A stretch of DNA of 64,000 bases from the NCBI GenBank assembly GCA_002633025.1, contig NMRB01000086.1, positions 658,102-722,101 of the forward strand, given 5' to 3'. Below are positions 19,785 to 29,635 of the stretch, piece after piece (position 1 is the first letter of the stretch; every line of letters starts with the position of its first letter). Below the pieces are notes generated by a model that saw nothing but the letters and a program-made list of their open reading frames with translations, was not told where the DNA came from and did no database searches. A program made the translations under genes and the position numbers. Source of the stretch: Notospermus geniculatus (lineage: Eukaryota; Nemertea; Pilidiophora; Heteronemertea; Lineidae).

Positions 19785-20963
19785 ATGGACGCAGGCCTAC
19801 ACTTACTAGAGTCTCATCTCAATCTGAGCTGGCGAAATGAAAACATGACGGGCAATCAACACACCATGAGCGTAGCTTTCGACACGGCAGTCACTCGGGA
19901 CGATATCATCACCAGAGAACTCGCTGATGTAACCAACAAAACAGCATCACTGTCACCGTTTATCATCGAGCTGAAGCGGTTTGCAACCTTAGTTCAAGTT
20001 TATGTTGACCTCATCATAGTCTGTGTCGGTCTTTTTGGGAATATATTTTCCATCGTCGTATTTACTAGGTGCAAGAAAAAAGACGCTGCGAGTATCCATT
20101 ATCTAACTTTTCTTGCGTTTAGCGACACTGGAAATGTTGTAATGTACATCATAAAGAACTGGAGTGCTAATGGACTCAAGGAATTATCAGGTGGTACTAT
20201 TGTAGTCCATGTGCATATGCTATCCACGGTATCATGCAAGTTGGTAAGTTTTCTTTCAAATGGCGTCTTCGCCTTCACTTCTGCGTGGACAATAATTGTG
20301 TTCAGCATAGAGCGTGTTGTCGCCGTCTGGTGGCCGCTAAAGGCGTCAACATGGCTGACGACGTCACGTAGAAAGGCGGCCATCATCGTTCTTGTGGCAG
20401 TTGCCATGGTGTCGCACACACCTACCTTGGTTTTTGCGGAGATCTTCGAAGAAAAGCAATTCGCAAAATGCTTTTATCATCTCGAAGGGTTCAGTAAAAA
20501 TGAGAAGTTTTTGTTTGTGTTTTTCTGCCTTACTGCCAAAAATTATGCACTTCCGTGCTTCCTCATGCCAGCCCTGAATTTCCTCTTAGTTGTTGGAATC
20601 ATGCGGTCAAAGAATTCCAGTATTCGGGTAGACAACCCAAAAATGGACGCGAGGGAAGTGAAGGGAATCATCAACCTTCTCATCGTCTCAACAGTTTTTA
20701 TTCTTCTCAACACCCCCTTTGTCATGTTCTGGACGTATTATAATTATGAAAATTTCATCAACGGTTTGGCCGGCAAGACAAAAGATGAAGTTGTCGTCTT
20801 ACACCGCATTGGAGCATTTACACTTTCCCTCATTATGATCAATTACAGCATCAATTTTATCATTTATTCTAAATCACTCGACTACTATCGCCAGGAAGGT
20901 GGACGGATCCTGCGAAGGTTGTGCTGTGGACTCAAGATTGCAGATCGGCCTATGACAAAGTGA
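19785..20963 (+). CDS. Rhodopsin-class GPCR, tandem copy B
   Basis: This intronless gene encodes 392 residues from the first ATG, or 365 from ATG 19866, which aligns with the starts of copies A and C. The longer form would add an extracellular N terminus with extra NLS and NMT sequons. The body matches copy A closely (GN, SD, ERV, NYSINFIIY all present). Differences cluster in extracellular loop 1 (VVHVHMLST versus VFSINRVST in A), loop 2 (YHLEGFSKNEK versus YHLRGFSRRGK) and the C-terminal tail. A different but related ligand preference is an inference from that pattern. Confidence 0.9.
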   Translation: MDAGLHLLESHLNLSWRNENMTGNQHTMSVAFDTAVTRDDIITRELADVTNKTASLSPFIIELKRFATLVQVYVDLIIVCVGLFGNIFSIVVFTRCKKKDAASIHYLTFLAFSDTGNVVMYIIKNWSANGLKELSGGTIVVHVHMLSTVSCKLVSFLSNGVFAFTSAWTIIVFSIERVVAVWWPLKASTWLTTSRRKAAIIVLVAVAMVSHTPTLVFAEIFEEKQFAKCFYHLEGFSKNEKFLFVFFCLTAKNYALPCFLMPALNFLLVVGIMRSKNSSIRVDNPKMDAREVKGIINLLIVSTVFILLNTPFVMFWTYYNYENFINGLAGKTKDEVVVLHRIGAFTLSLIMINYSINFIIYSKSLDYYRQEGGRILRRLCCGLKIADRPMTK

Positions 20964-21587
20964 AACTTCGCCTGTGAAATGCCGTCGGTTTGTCGGTCCG
21001 ACTTGCACAGGTTCGTCGCAAGCCCCGTTCAACTATGACATGCAAGTGCAGCTCATTGCGACGATTGCCCGTCGTGATGGGTGACTTGCAACGGATTAGC
21101 GATTAGGGGTGTCCACATTATGCGACTACATCGTCGGGTGTCAGTGCGATCAGAGCAGAATTATGACAATGATCACCAAATCTTGCGAAGATACGACGAA
21201 ATGAATGACTTCGGCAGGTAAAGTTGCTGAATTTTGTAACGTACTACGCCTACGCGACGGAAGGGGCTTTCCCGCGCTTAACACCAACAACCAAAATTTT
21301 TATTTGACAGCTCGACTCAGCTCAATCTGTCCTGAATATTTGGATACAAGTTTTTGGTAATGACCACAGGTTTAGGCACGGATAGTATTGACGACCGGAA
21401 GCAGTCAAGCTGGACATGCGCAGGAGGTTGGTTTTATGATACTCCTTTATACGAACGCATATTTTGTTGATGTTTTTCACAAATCTTGGTCGAAAATTTT
21501 TCATAGCCAGCAGTAGCCTGGCAACATGGTGTATTTTATCACATGGACAGAGATCCACTATTTTGTCGTCAAAACAAACACGACTTC
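20964..21587. other. Intergenic 3' of GPCR B
   Basis: The 3' flank shares ATTATGCGAC...CATCGTCGG and TTTGACAGCT-type strings with the 3' flank of copy C (24250-24560), so the duplication unit extends past the gene. No separate gene is visible. Confidence 0.5.
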
Positions 21588-21745
21588 GTCGGCAAGAGAA
21601 TTGTCAGTCGCAAATATCAGAAGGGAGAAACGCAAGGATACAGCACATTATGGGCACAAGGTTGGGAACTGCTCCGCCTCATTACCCATCCTCGTTCCCA
21701 CACTATCCATAATGTGCGACATGAGAATATCTTTGTTGCCTTGTC
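21588..21745. pseudogene. Diverged copy of the 3' end of the 26.7-kb LRR gene region
   Basis: This matches 26632-26790 over about 150 bp (GGCAAGAGAAT, GTCAGTC, CAAGGATACAG, GTACAAGGTTGGGAACT-like strings in order). On the minus strand the LRR gene's last codons (KVF/KIFS, RT, GNEDG-coding DNA) are present with a deletion and frameshift, so it cannot encode that end. On the plus strand an open frame is kept in both copies despite a 3-nt indel, which leaves open a second, plus-strand coding function. Confidence 0.55.
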
Positions 21746-21747
21746 AA

Positions 21748-22990
21748 AACCACCATTGTCCACGTGTTTTGAACATACCTGGGAAGACAGCAAGTGATGG
21801 AGCCCTGAATTATACACTAGGCCTGCTGTACATCCTTAGTCCATGCATTATACTTTCCGCGTTTTTTGGCGTGATTCAAATTTCACACATGAAAATCAGA
21901 GCAATTGACCCGACTTGCAAAAACGTATCAAATTTTTGTAGCAACGAGATTAATTTATGAGTTCTTTTTTTCTCGACAGGTCTCGAATTAGACTCTCATT
22001 ATGCACAACATCATATATCAGTCGTGCCGAGTTGTTACAATGTCAATGGGAGTGAATGGCCACCCTTCTCCAAGTGGATCCAGAAAAGCTTTCGAAACGA
22101 TCGAAAATATCAATGCGCGAGCTGACGGGTAAGCAAGGCTATTTGTGGAGGTTTCACGTACTGTGCCCTCGGAGATGTACCGTTCGTTACTCGATAAACA
22201 CAGTACCGTGACTGAATCGGCGTAGGCGCACGGCCTTTCTTCAAAGCAGAGGGCAGTTTGGAAGACGCCCGGCGTGGTTCACAATCTCATTCTTCCCCAT
22301 CGAGGGTGCCTGCACTAGGCACCGACGGTAAGACTTGCATCTGACGCGTTACCACAGACAATTTTGGATAATTCTTGGCTGGTATCAAAGAAAAAGGCCT
22401 TGGACTGCGTCCATGAGTGTTTCAGGTTGACTAGCCTAGGCCTCAAATGCTTTTCCGCGATAAAGAATGCGAGTAAAGCAGTAAATGCGAAGTCACAGGT
22501 CCTCGCCTTGCAGCTTTTCTGCGTTCCCGCTCGTCTGCTGTCCTTTGACCCGAAAAAAAACGAACGTTACCGGTACTCTAAGATTTTTGGATATGGGAGG
22601 AGGCATTTATGCCCTTACCTGCGATGACGCTGGTAGAAACTTGTTACGGGCAGAATGGAAGCAGCCATTTTGAAGTCATGTACCAAAACAGTTAGCGCTG
22701 ATTGGTCAATCGAGTAAAACTTTTCGTCCGCCGTCGCAAAACCTGCACCCGCTGAGACAAGTGGACACGAATGTCCAAAAAAGATTTTCTTTGGGGCGTT
22801 TTGGGAACAGTCTCCGATAAGGGTAACCACTTCTCAGCGTCGCCGGGGTCTCGTGGAGATTTTTGTCTCCAGCTTCAATCACACGCTGGGGTAAGTCGTG
22901 ATTTCTGCGTCCGGCGACAAAAACCTCCACGCAGCGTGTGCAAAAGGCGATTCGTCCGAGTACACCGGTGTCTCGTAACTACATCTCTCT
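21748..22990 (+). repeat. 5' flank of GPCR copy C (paralog of 15680-17135)
   Basis: The order of matching blocks is the same as in the copy A flank. This copy lacks both MITE insertions seen there, giving natural empty sites near 22715 (TAA) and 23004 (CCTT). Confidence 0.8.
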
Positions 22991-23071
22991 AGTCTAGGCC
23001 TACTCCTTGTATTTCAGCGAATAGAAGGTAAATTCCTCAGTCTCGCCATAGGTTTCTTAAAGACGTCGAAA

Positions 23072-24175
23072 ATGAATGTCACCTTCGTCATAGCGGCGAC
23101 GCGAGACAGCGATATCGTGGAGGTCATTGATGTTACCAACAAAACAGCATCACTGTCACCGTTTATCATCGAGCTGAAGCGGTTTGCAACCTTAGTTCAA
23201 GATGTTGACCTCATCATAGTCTGTGTCGGTCTTTTTGGAAATATATTTTCCATCGTCGTCTTCACAAGATGCAAGAAAAAAGACGCTGCTAGTATCCATT
23301 ATCTAACTTTTCTTGCGTTTAGCGACACTGGAAATGTGATCATGTATATCATACAAAACTGGAGTGCTAACGGACTCAAGGAATTATCAGGTGGCGCTAT
23401 TGCTGTCCGTGTGCATATGCTATCTACGACATCGTGCAAGTTGGTAAGTTTTCTTTCAAATGGCGTCTTCGCCTTCACTTCTGCTTGGACAATAATTGTG
23501 TTCAGCATAGAACGTGTTGTCGCCGTCTGGTGGCCGCTAAAGGCATCAACATGGCTGACGACGTCACGGAGGAAGGCGGCCATCATCGTCCTGGTGGCTG
23601 TTGCCATGGTGTCGCACACACCTACCTTGGTTTTAGCAGACATCTTCGAAGAGAAAAAATTTACCAAATGCTTTTATCATCTCGACGGGTTCAGTAAAAC
23701 TGGCAAGTTTTTGTTCGTGTTTTTCTGCCTTACTGCCAAAAATTACGCACTTCCGTGCCTACTCATGCCAGCGCTGAATTTCCTCTTAGTTGTTGGAATC
23801 ATGCGGTCAAAGAATTCCAGTATTCGGGTTGACAACCCAAAAATGGACGCCAGGGAAGTGAAGGGAATCATCAACCTTCTCATCGTCTCAACAGTTTTTA
23901 TTCTTCTTACCACCCCCTTTGTCATGTTTTGGACGTATTATAATTATGAAAATTTCATCAACGGCTTGGCCGGCAAGACAAAAGACGAAGTTGAAGTCTT
24001 ACACCGCATCGGGGATTTTACTCTTTCTCTTATTATTATCAATTACAGCATCAATTTTATCATTTATTCTAAATCGCTCGACTACTATCGCCAGGAAGGG
24101 GGACGGATCCTGCGAAAGTTGTGGTGTGGATTCAGGATTGGAGATAGGCCTAAGAGAAATGACGCCGGTTACTAG
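23072..24175 (+). CDS. Rhodopsin-class GPCR, tandem copy C
   Basis: This intronless gene encodes 367 residues and shares the N terminus MNVTFVIAATRDSDIVEV with copy A. TM1 entry reads VQDVDL where A and B have VQVYVDL, a one-codon deletion. GN, SD, ERV and NYSINFIIY are kept. Loop 1 reads AVRVHMLST and loop 2 YHLDGFSKTGK, so it sits between A and B in the loops. The tail ends KRNDAGY. The start ATG is in the same context as copy A (CGTCGAAAATGAATG). Probably an orphan peptide-type receptor. Confidence 0.9.
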   Translation: MNVTFVIAATRDSDIVEVIDVTNKTASLSPFIIELKRFATLVQDVDLIIVCVGLFGNIFSIVVFTRCKKKDAASIHYLTFLAFSDTGNVIMYIIQNWSANGLKELSGGAIAVRVHMLSTTSCKLVSFLSNGVFAFTSAWTIIVFSIERVVAVWWPLKASTWLTTSRRKAAIIVLVAVAMVSHTPTLVLADIFEEKKFTKCFYHLDGFSKTGKFLFVFFCLTAKNYALPCLLMPALNFLLVVGIMRSKNSSIRVDNPKMDAREVKGIINLLIVSTVFILLTTPFVMFWTYYNYENFINGLAGKTKDEVEVLHRIGDFTLSLIIINYSINFIIYSKSLDYYRQEGGRILRKLWCGFRIGDRPKRNDAGY

Positions 24176-25128
24176 TAGTCCTTGTTGTGTCTTGCACAGG
24201 CTCCACGCAAGCCCCATTCACCTATGACATGCAAGCAACTTATTGCGATGACTGCCCGTCGTGGTGGATGACTTGCAACAGTGCAAGGGATCAGCGATCA
24301 GGGTTGTCACATTATGCGACGACATCGTCGGTCGTCAATGCGATCCGAGCACAGAGATGACAATGACGCGAATTATGCGATGATCTGAACGGGACCCCGA
24401 TTGGCAACACGGTACCTTCAGCTCCCGACGAGAATTGCAACTCAGCATGTTGAGTCAATGAGTTTTGGACTGCAGGCCACGAGGCACAATCCACTGCCAC
24501 GACACGACGCATTAACGGAAGGGGCCTTTCCGCGCTACTCACGAACTACCGCAATTTATTTGACCGCATGACGCAGCTATTTCGGGCTGCATGAACGCCC
24601 GCTTTGAACGACGCAACCAGGCGAAGAAGATCAGCAGTAAACGGTGAAGTGTGGAAGGGAAAGGGGTTTATACGAAATGACTTTGCAAAGGCTACGATCC
24701 GCCGCGCCATGTAGGCTACTGCGGGGGCTACTGTTGGCGGGAAAGCATTTGGTCGGGCAGAAGATCACAGAGGTGGAATGGCGACATCGTTTTTTGCGGG
24801 CGACCTACAGGTGGGTGATAGAGCAGTTTCTTTGGTTGGTGTGGCACCAACAGACAAAGCAACCTATAGTCAATCCTAGGATTATGTCTTGGCCACAGAA
24901 CGTGGTGATGTTGCTGGTGCGGGCGACGACTACCCACTCTGCTCTGCACATCGCAATGAGCAGTGGCTTCGGACTGATCAGGAGGATCACATGTATGCGT
25001 GACGCAACAGTGCGGCAGAACTTCATTATTTCCATGGCTTGCTGCCGAGACTCATGGGCTTAATCTCATGTGTTTAAAGCAAACTCAGTCCCATCTCTAG
25101 GTCGAGATACAATACTGTACATGTAATG

Positions 25129-25515
25129 AGGAACCCGCACACTAACGTCACGACGTGGCGCTGCGAGCGCTTGTACCGAAGTCTCTTTTTTCTAACGGTA
25201 TTTCCATTTATTTCTGGCGTGAAAATAAACCATTTGTGTTGGTCGCCCGACAGTAAAACTTACATCGTCGTGTAGAGTATGAAATTTTCTTTTAATCTCA
25301 TTCCTTTTTTCTTAAAATTAAGGGATACAATGGCGATAAAAGCAACGTCCTCCGTGTCATTTTTCCTGTAGAAAAATGTACAGGCAATTTTTTCATGATG
25401 CAACGTCAGCACCTAACATGACGTCAATGACACCCAAAATGACGTCAATGACGTCGTTTCGGTACAAGCGCTCAGAGCGCCGACCTGTCGGGATAAACCG
25501 CAGCGGGCGGGTTCC
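25129..25515. repeat. Foldback element with GGAACCCGC termini
   Basis: GGAACCCGC and GCGCTGCGAGCGCTTGTACC on the left pair with GGTACAAGCGCTCAGAGCGC and GCGGGTTCC on the right. It is about 387 bp, and the loop region carries three ATGACGTC motifs. Confidence 0.65.
25419..25456. promoter_or_regulatory. CRE-like array (three TGACGTC sites)
   Basis: TGACGTCA occurs at 25419-25426 and 25440-25447, and TGACGTCG at 25449-25456. TGACGTCA is the palindromic CREB/ATF site. No start codon or exon is clearly linked to it, and it lies inside a foldback element, so function is uncertain. Confidence 0.4.
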
Positions 25516-26727
25516 CCATTCCCGTCGGAGGCCAACCAAAGTAACACTGAATGGAAGCATCTTATCAAATAAAAATAACGCCAATAACACATTGCAAAAT
25601 ATCACAATTTGAAAATGATATACAAATTTGTCATGCAGAGAGTTAAATGTGAATACTTACAAAGTGTTTAGATATTTGCTGTCTTGATTTCACTCTAACA
25701 CAGGTCATCGTACATATATTGTCATATTAGAATAGCATGACGTCATATTGTATGTACGAGTCCATTCATTCAAAACAAATTTAGATGTCAATCATGTCTT
25801 TTAAGAGCACCTGGGAAAGAATGAAACATAGATGCACTAACAGTCATAATGATAAAATAATCACAATTTAGCCTCTAAAATATCACAGATTACATCAATC
25901 ACTTAAATTCTAAATACTGTAAAATTGTCTCCAAGAGGTCACAAGCCCAGGCCATAACTCTGACCACAGTATGCCTACTGCTGTATCGAATATTGTTGAT
26001 GGCTCAAGCCATCAAAGCCTGATTGTACTTTGTGAATGGTGTATATCTTGGCTTCCAATGGCAAGCAGTATAATTTGCCTTGAGGGATGGACTATCTGAC
26101 CTCTTAGAGATGATTTTACAGTACTTTTGGCACTAAATACGTTCATGTCTTGTGACCAAGGACGGACTAGAAGAGCCTGGGAGCTCTTTCTGGACGACAC
26201 TGATAGTTTTACTCTGTAGTGAAATAAACTATTGGTTGTCGGAGTGATATGTCAGGACATGAAGAGGAACATGCACTCCATCGCTCCAAATCCCAGTAAG
26301 ACTCTACTCCCAGCGGACTGAAACCCGGCTTCCCTTAGTTCTTGACTTCCGTCGGGAGTCTAGTTTCTCCTCTCAATGTCTCATAAAGCCATTTCAGTCT
26401 GGTCCAGTTGTACACAACACAAATTAAAGGTACAATGCCTCTGCTGTCATGGCGCCTGCAGCACAGTTAGCCTAGAAACACAGGCTGTCATGGTACGAAA
26501 GGGGAATCCAGTGCTAGAATGTAATACTTTGGGAGATTTCACTGCCAGGTCCAACAGCGTATAGCACAAGTCTGCATTTATCACAGGGATCTGGTATCCA
26601 TGTCGTGTTGTCTTAACAAACAAGTTAGACTTCAATGGCAAGAGAATAGTCAGTCACAAACATCATAAGGGAGACACTCAAGGATACAGAACGACATCAT
26701 GGGTACAAGGTTGGGAACTTATCCGCC

Positions 26728-26923
26728 TCAATACCCATCCTCGTTCCCATACAGCATATCCGTAATAGAATCTGTGCGACCTGAGAATACCTTGGCACAA
26801 TACGGCGAACAGGAGCGGAACAAGAACGGTAGATTCTTGATGCCGAAGATCAAATTACATGGACGGATGAGTCTGATTCCTGGACCGTATCGAGGCCCGT
26901 TGCAGCAGTCACACGTAGAGTAT
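26728..26923 (-). CDS. LRRC63-like: LRR gene last exon: C-terminal Cys motif
   Basis: The acceptor is CAG (rc of 26924-26926) and the stop TGA is at 26728-26730. It encodes YSTCDCCNGPRYGPGIRLIR, then PCNLIFG, then RSCSPYC. The CDxC...C...CSxxC layout suggests a small metal-binding or disulfide module, the ending found after the LRRs in LRRC63 and, more loosely, LRR1. The split Gly codon (GG|A) joins the 27.1-kb exon correctly. Confidence 0.85.
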
Positions 26924-27063
26924 CTGAAATGCAAACAAATTGTTGTCGGTCAATAGCATGCTTGGTCATCACTCCTGATGACATCACCGATGTTACAAAA
27001 TGTGCATTCTCTTTACCACCTCACCCATTTTCAGAAGTATTTTTGAAGCTATCCTTCACTTAC

Positions 27064-27158
27064 CCATTTAATACCTTCATATCAGATTCTGGAATGTCTT
27101 TATAATGGTTCAGGAGGCCTGCATTAGATAAGGCCAGGGCTGCTAAGTCTAACAACCG
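27064..27158 (-). CDS. LRRC63-like: LRR gene exon: linker after the repeats
   Basis: This 95-nt exon has CAG acceptor (rc of 27159-27161) and GTAAGT donor (rc of 27058-27063). It encodes RLLDLAALALSNAGLLNHYK then DIPESDMKVLNG. The pattern LxxLAxxAL...IPxxxxxxL is the usual linker between the last LRR and the C-terminal Cys module in LRR1/LRRC28/LRRC63-type proteins. Confidence 0.85.
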
Positions 27159-27328
27159 CTGAAACAAGAATTGAGACATCAGAAATCAACAGTCTATCAA
27201 ACTGCAACCTGAGGCTTTCACACATGGCAGCATTTCGAATTACACTTTGGACTACATCTATCTTTGAGTGTCGCCCAAAACTGAAGTGATCGGAGGCAGT
27301 AAGTATTTCAAGATGGTGTACACAATAC

Positions 27329-27557
27329 CTGTGGGTTGTTCTGTGTATTTTCCTCCCAGAACAACGGATGCATGAAATTATTCGCAACTTTCAAACTTTG
27401 TAGCTTCATTTTGAGTGCGCCAGATGGCATTGCCGGTAACTGGTTCCCTTCAAGATTCAGCTCCCTCAGCCTGCGAGCATTTCTGATCTCATTCGGGATG
27501 AAGACGAGTCTGTTGTAAGACAAATCCAGGTGGCGCAAGACCGGTAAACTAAAGAGA
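27329..27557 (-). CDS. LRRC63-like: LRR gene exon: two to three leucine-rich repeats
   Basis: This 229-nt exon has CAG acceptor (rc of 27558-27560) and GTATTG donor. It reads LPVLRHLDLSYNRLVFIP, then RRLRELNLEGNQLPAMP, then LQSLKVANNFMHPLFWEENT. These are short-type 22-23-residue LRRs (LxxLxLxxNxLxxxP). The HPxFWxEN...PQ end of the repeat is what I recall from LRRC63. Family assignment by memory is moderate; LRR identity is certain. Confidence 0.9.
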
Positions 27558-27731
27558 CTGAAAGAGAAACAAGAATCCTTCATAGAGATGGTATCTGCGG
27601 AAGCAGCCACCTCGGCAAAGAGGATAACTTTCTAATAAGGACACCAAAGCTCCTTTATTTGACAGTAGTTCAAGTTAACCACTTGTACTAAACCAAACCT
27701 GTTTGGTACCGAGTACAGAAGAGACACCCAC

Positions 27732-27883
27732 CTGATTGGTACAGATGAAATGAGGCAGAAGGAGATAATAAACGTCTTCAGGTTCTTGAGCAAAACTATC
27801 TGCATGGGGATCTCCCTTATTGGGTTGTTTCGTAGCTTTAATACTTCTAGCTGTTCCATGCCCAAAACTTCTGGTGGCACGAC
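27732..27883 (-). CDS. LRRC63-like: LRR gene exon: two leucine-rich repeats
   Basis: This 152-nt exon starts in phase 0 after TTCCAG and has donor GTGGGT. It reads VVPPEVLGMEQLEVLKLRNN, PIREIP and LLKNLKTFIISFCLISSVP. The last two bases plus T of the next exon give Ser, so the joined repeat reads SSVPISLFSLPVLRHLDLSY, a correct LRR register across the intron. Confidence 0.9.
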
Positions 27884-28101
27884 CTGGAAGAAAATGATGT
27901 AGGTGGCAGAGAATCTGGAAAATTCCCAGGAAAACATACGAGGAAAGGTTGTAGAAAAGCTGACAGATTTCACAATAAGTACTGAATCGAGAGCCGAGCT
28001 CCAAATGCGCATCACTAAATTACCTCCATAGACAAAACTGGTGAATTAAGGTACAGCAGAAGAAAACTGGAGAAACCGCCACTGACAGGGAAGAGTGAAC
28101 C

Positions 28102-28265
28102 TCTGCTGATATGAAGATGGGGATTTGGCCTAGTGGTTTAAGGCGTGCTGCCCCTTAGTGCTGGCGATTGATGCCTCATGCGAGGGTCCGTGGGTTCGAT
28201 TCTGGTAGGAAGCAATGTCTTTCACCTTAGAAACCAGATTTCTATTTCCTATTCTGCTGATATGA
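28102..28265 (+). mobile_element. tRNA-derived SINE with 13-bp target duplication
   Basis: TCTGCTGATATGA occurs at 28102-28114 and again at 28253-28265, flanking a 138-bp body. The body has a pol III A box (TGGCCTAGTGG, 28126-28136) and B box (GGTTCGATTC, 28193-28202) spaced as in a class II tRNA. The acceptor-stem halves do not pair and there is no clear anticodon stem, so it is a SINE head and not a working tRNA. It lies in an intron of the LRR gene, antisense to it. Confidence 0.85.
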
Positions 28266-28394
28266 GGAAGCAGAAACTGAGGTGAGCAATCACTCTATTG
28301 ACAAGCTTATAAACTTTGCAGGCAGTGATGTATTGTTTCGAACCGCATCCACACAAAAAGATACTGAAGAAACACCGAAAACTTTGCCACTTAC

Positions 28395-28561
28395 TCTGAA
28401 GTCATTGAATGAGAGGTTGAGATATGTGATGGTTTTTGCCACTGGGCTGATGTCTGGTAAGAATGTGATGAAATGTGCCTTGAGACTAAGTGCTGTCCCA
28501 CCATTCATTAAGGTGTCCAGGATGGCCAGCTCCGATGGTGTAACCCCCTTGTCATCACCAA
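28395..28561 (-). CDS. LRRC63-like: LRR gene exon: start of the repeat domain
   Basis: This 167-nt exon has TTTCAG acceptor (rc of 28562-28567) and GTAAGT donor (rc of 28389-28394). It reads VGDDKGVTPSELAILDTLMN, GGTALSLKAHFITFLPDISP, then KTITYLNLSFNDFR. NGGxALSLKAxFI...LPD is the block I associate with LRRC63. It joins the next exon in phase 0 to complete an LRR (LNLSFNDFRVVPPEV). Confidence 0.88.
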
Positions 28562-28739
28562 CTGAAACAGAATGAATGCTGATGGACTTGAAAGAGCCCA
28601 CCTCAACTTAGGACGTTCGTCAATAAGTGGGAAAACATAGGCACAAAATCTGTTTCATTCGGACAAAAAAAGAATGATTTTGACATGAAGATTTAAGTGA
28701 TTCGTCAACACATGCCCACTTTGCCAAACGAATATTTAC

Positions 28740-28828
28740 CAAATGGTGAGTTGCTCCTCTTTGTGCCCTGGAAGTATCGCGCTGTGGCTGAATTAAACAG
28801 GTTGTCTTTTGAAGTTTGGTTGTTGTCT
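28740..28828 (-). CDS. LRRC63-like: LRR gene upstream exon (low-complexity N-terminal region)
   Basis: This 89-nt exon lies between CAG (rc of 28829-28831) and GTAAAT. It reads DNNQTSKDNLFNSATARYFQ, then GTKRSNSPF, and ends in G, which completes the first Val codon of the next exon. No start codon is inside. The upstream splice site near 28990 (GTGAGT after CTCTAG) would introduce a stop in the required phase, so the true N terminus is unresolved. Confidence 0.55.
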
Positions 28829-28829
28829 C

Positions 28830-29635
28830 TGAAAAAGAAGAGAGTTTGCACTCCTGTCAGCTGATTTGAAATCCAACAAGTACCGGTACTAAAGTGTANA
28901 AGCGATCAACTGTCGAAACTCCCAATGCCAGTGTCATTTAATTGGTAATCATTGCGTCATTAGGTTTTTAGAATGAAAAAAAGAACTCACCTAGAGTCTC
29001 ATTGTTTAAATGTGCTGAACTCCTTCGAAGTAGGCGATTGAACTGCTGAATGCAGACTCCTGGCCTTGGCTGTGAATTCCAATGATGATGACGTCAAGCA
29101 ATGGCAAATGATACGCTGGCGCAAAAGGCGCGAAAATTCAAATACCCCTGTTTTTTATTTTGTTGAATAGCGCCCCCTGGTGAACAGATCTGGCATTAAC
29201 TTCCCTTTGAACTGATGTAGAAAATATCAACCTATCTATCCCATCACTTTTTGTCTACATGTTTATCATAGGGACTGAGATATTGCGATATTTCATTTTA
29301 CACAAAACGCCCCCTGGTGCGCCTAATATAGGTCAAATTGCGCTCATTTTTTGTTTCCGAGGAGAGTTCATCAAGGGCTACCTTCAGATGTAATTTGGAG
29401 TCTCTAGCTATTACGGTTACAAAACGTCGGGCATAGTTGGACAGATGGACTGCTGGACTGCTGGACTGGTGGACTGCTGGACTGACACACTGACGCCACT
29501 GAATACCTATTTGACTAGCTCCGCTGACCTTTGGTCAGCTGAGCTAAAAACTATAATATTGGATGGCAATCCGTTGATTGAGATACAACGTACTGGTTTC
29601 TACTTTATACACTGAAAAATGAGGAACACATCTTA
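28830..29635. other. 5' region of the LRR gene
   Basis: This stretch holds TGACGTCA (CRE-like) near 29089-29096, two GCGCCCCCTGGTG-type strings (29170-29183 and about 29307-29319) resembling reverse-strand CTCF motifs, and a short GGACTGCT minisatellite at about 29445-29490. The CRE is well placed for a promoter of the minus-strand gene. A single N lies at 28899. Confidence 0.4.

Larger units (their letters stand above)
24176..26727. other. Intergenic between GPCR C and the LRR gene
   Basis: This stretch includes the duplicated GPCR 3' flank (to about 24560), a foldback element (25129-25515) with a CRE-like array (25419-25456), and probable 3' UTR of the LRR gene near 26.6 kb. A 139-codon plus frame at 24644-25063 has no recognisable domain and overlaps long minus frames, so I do not call it a gene. 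Confidence 0.45.

Noticed and set aside
24644-25063. 139-codon plus-strand frame downstream of GPCR C
   Set aside because: Competing long frames on the minus strand and no domain; the region follows the duplicated GPCR 3' flank and looks noncoding.
28119-28213. A functional tRNA gene
   Set aside because: A and B boxes are present but the acceptor stem and anticodon arm do not fold, and a 13-bp target duplication marks it as a SINE.
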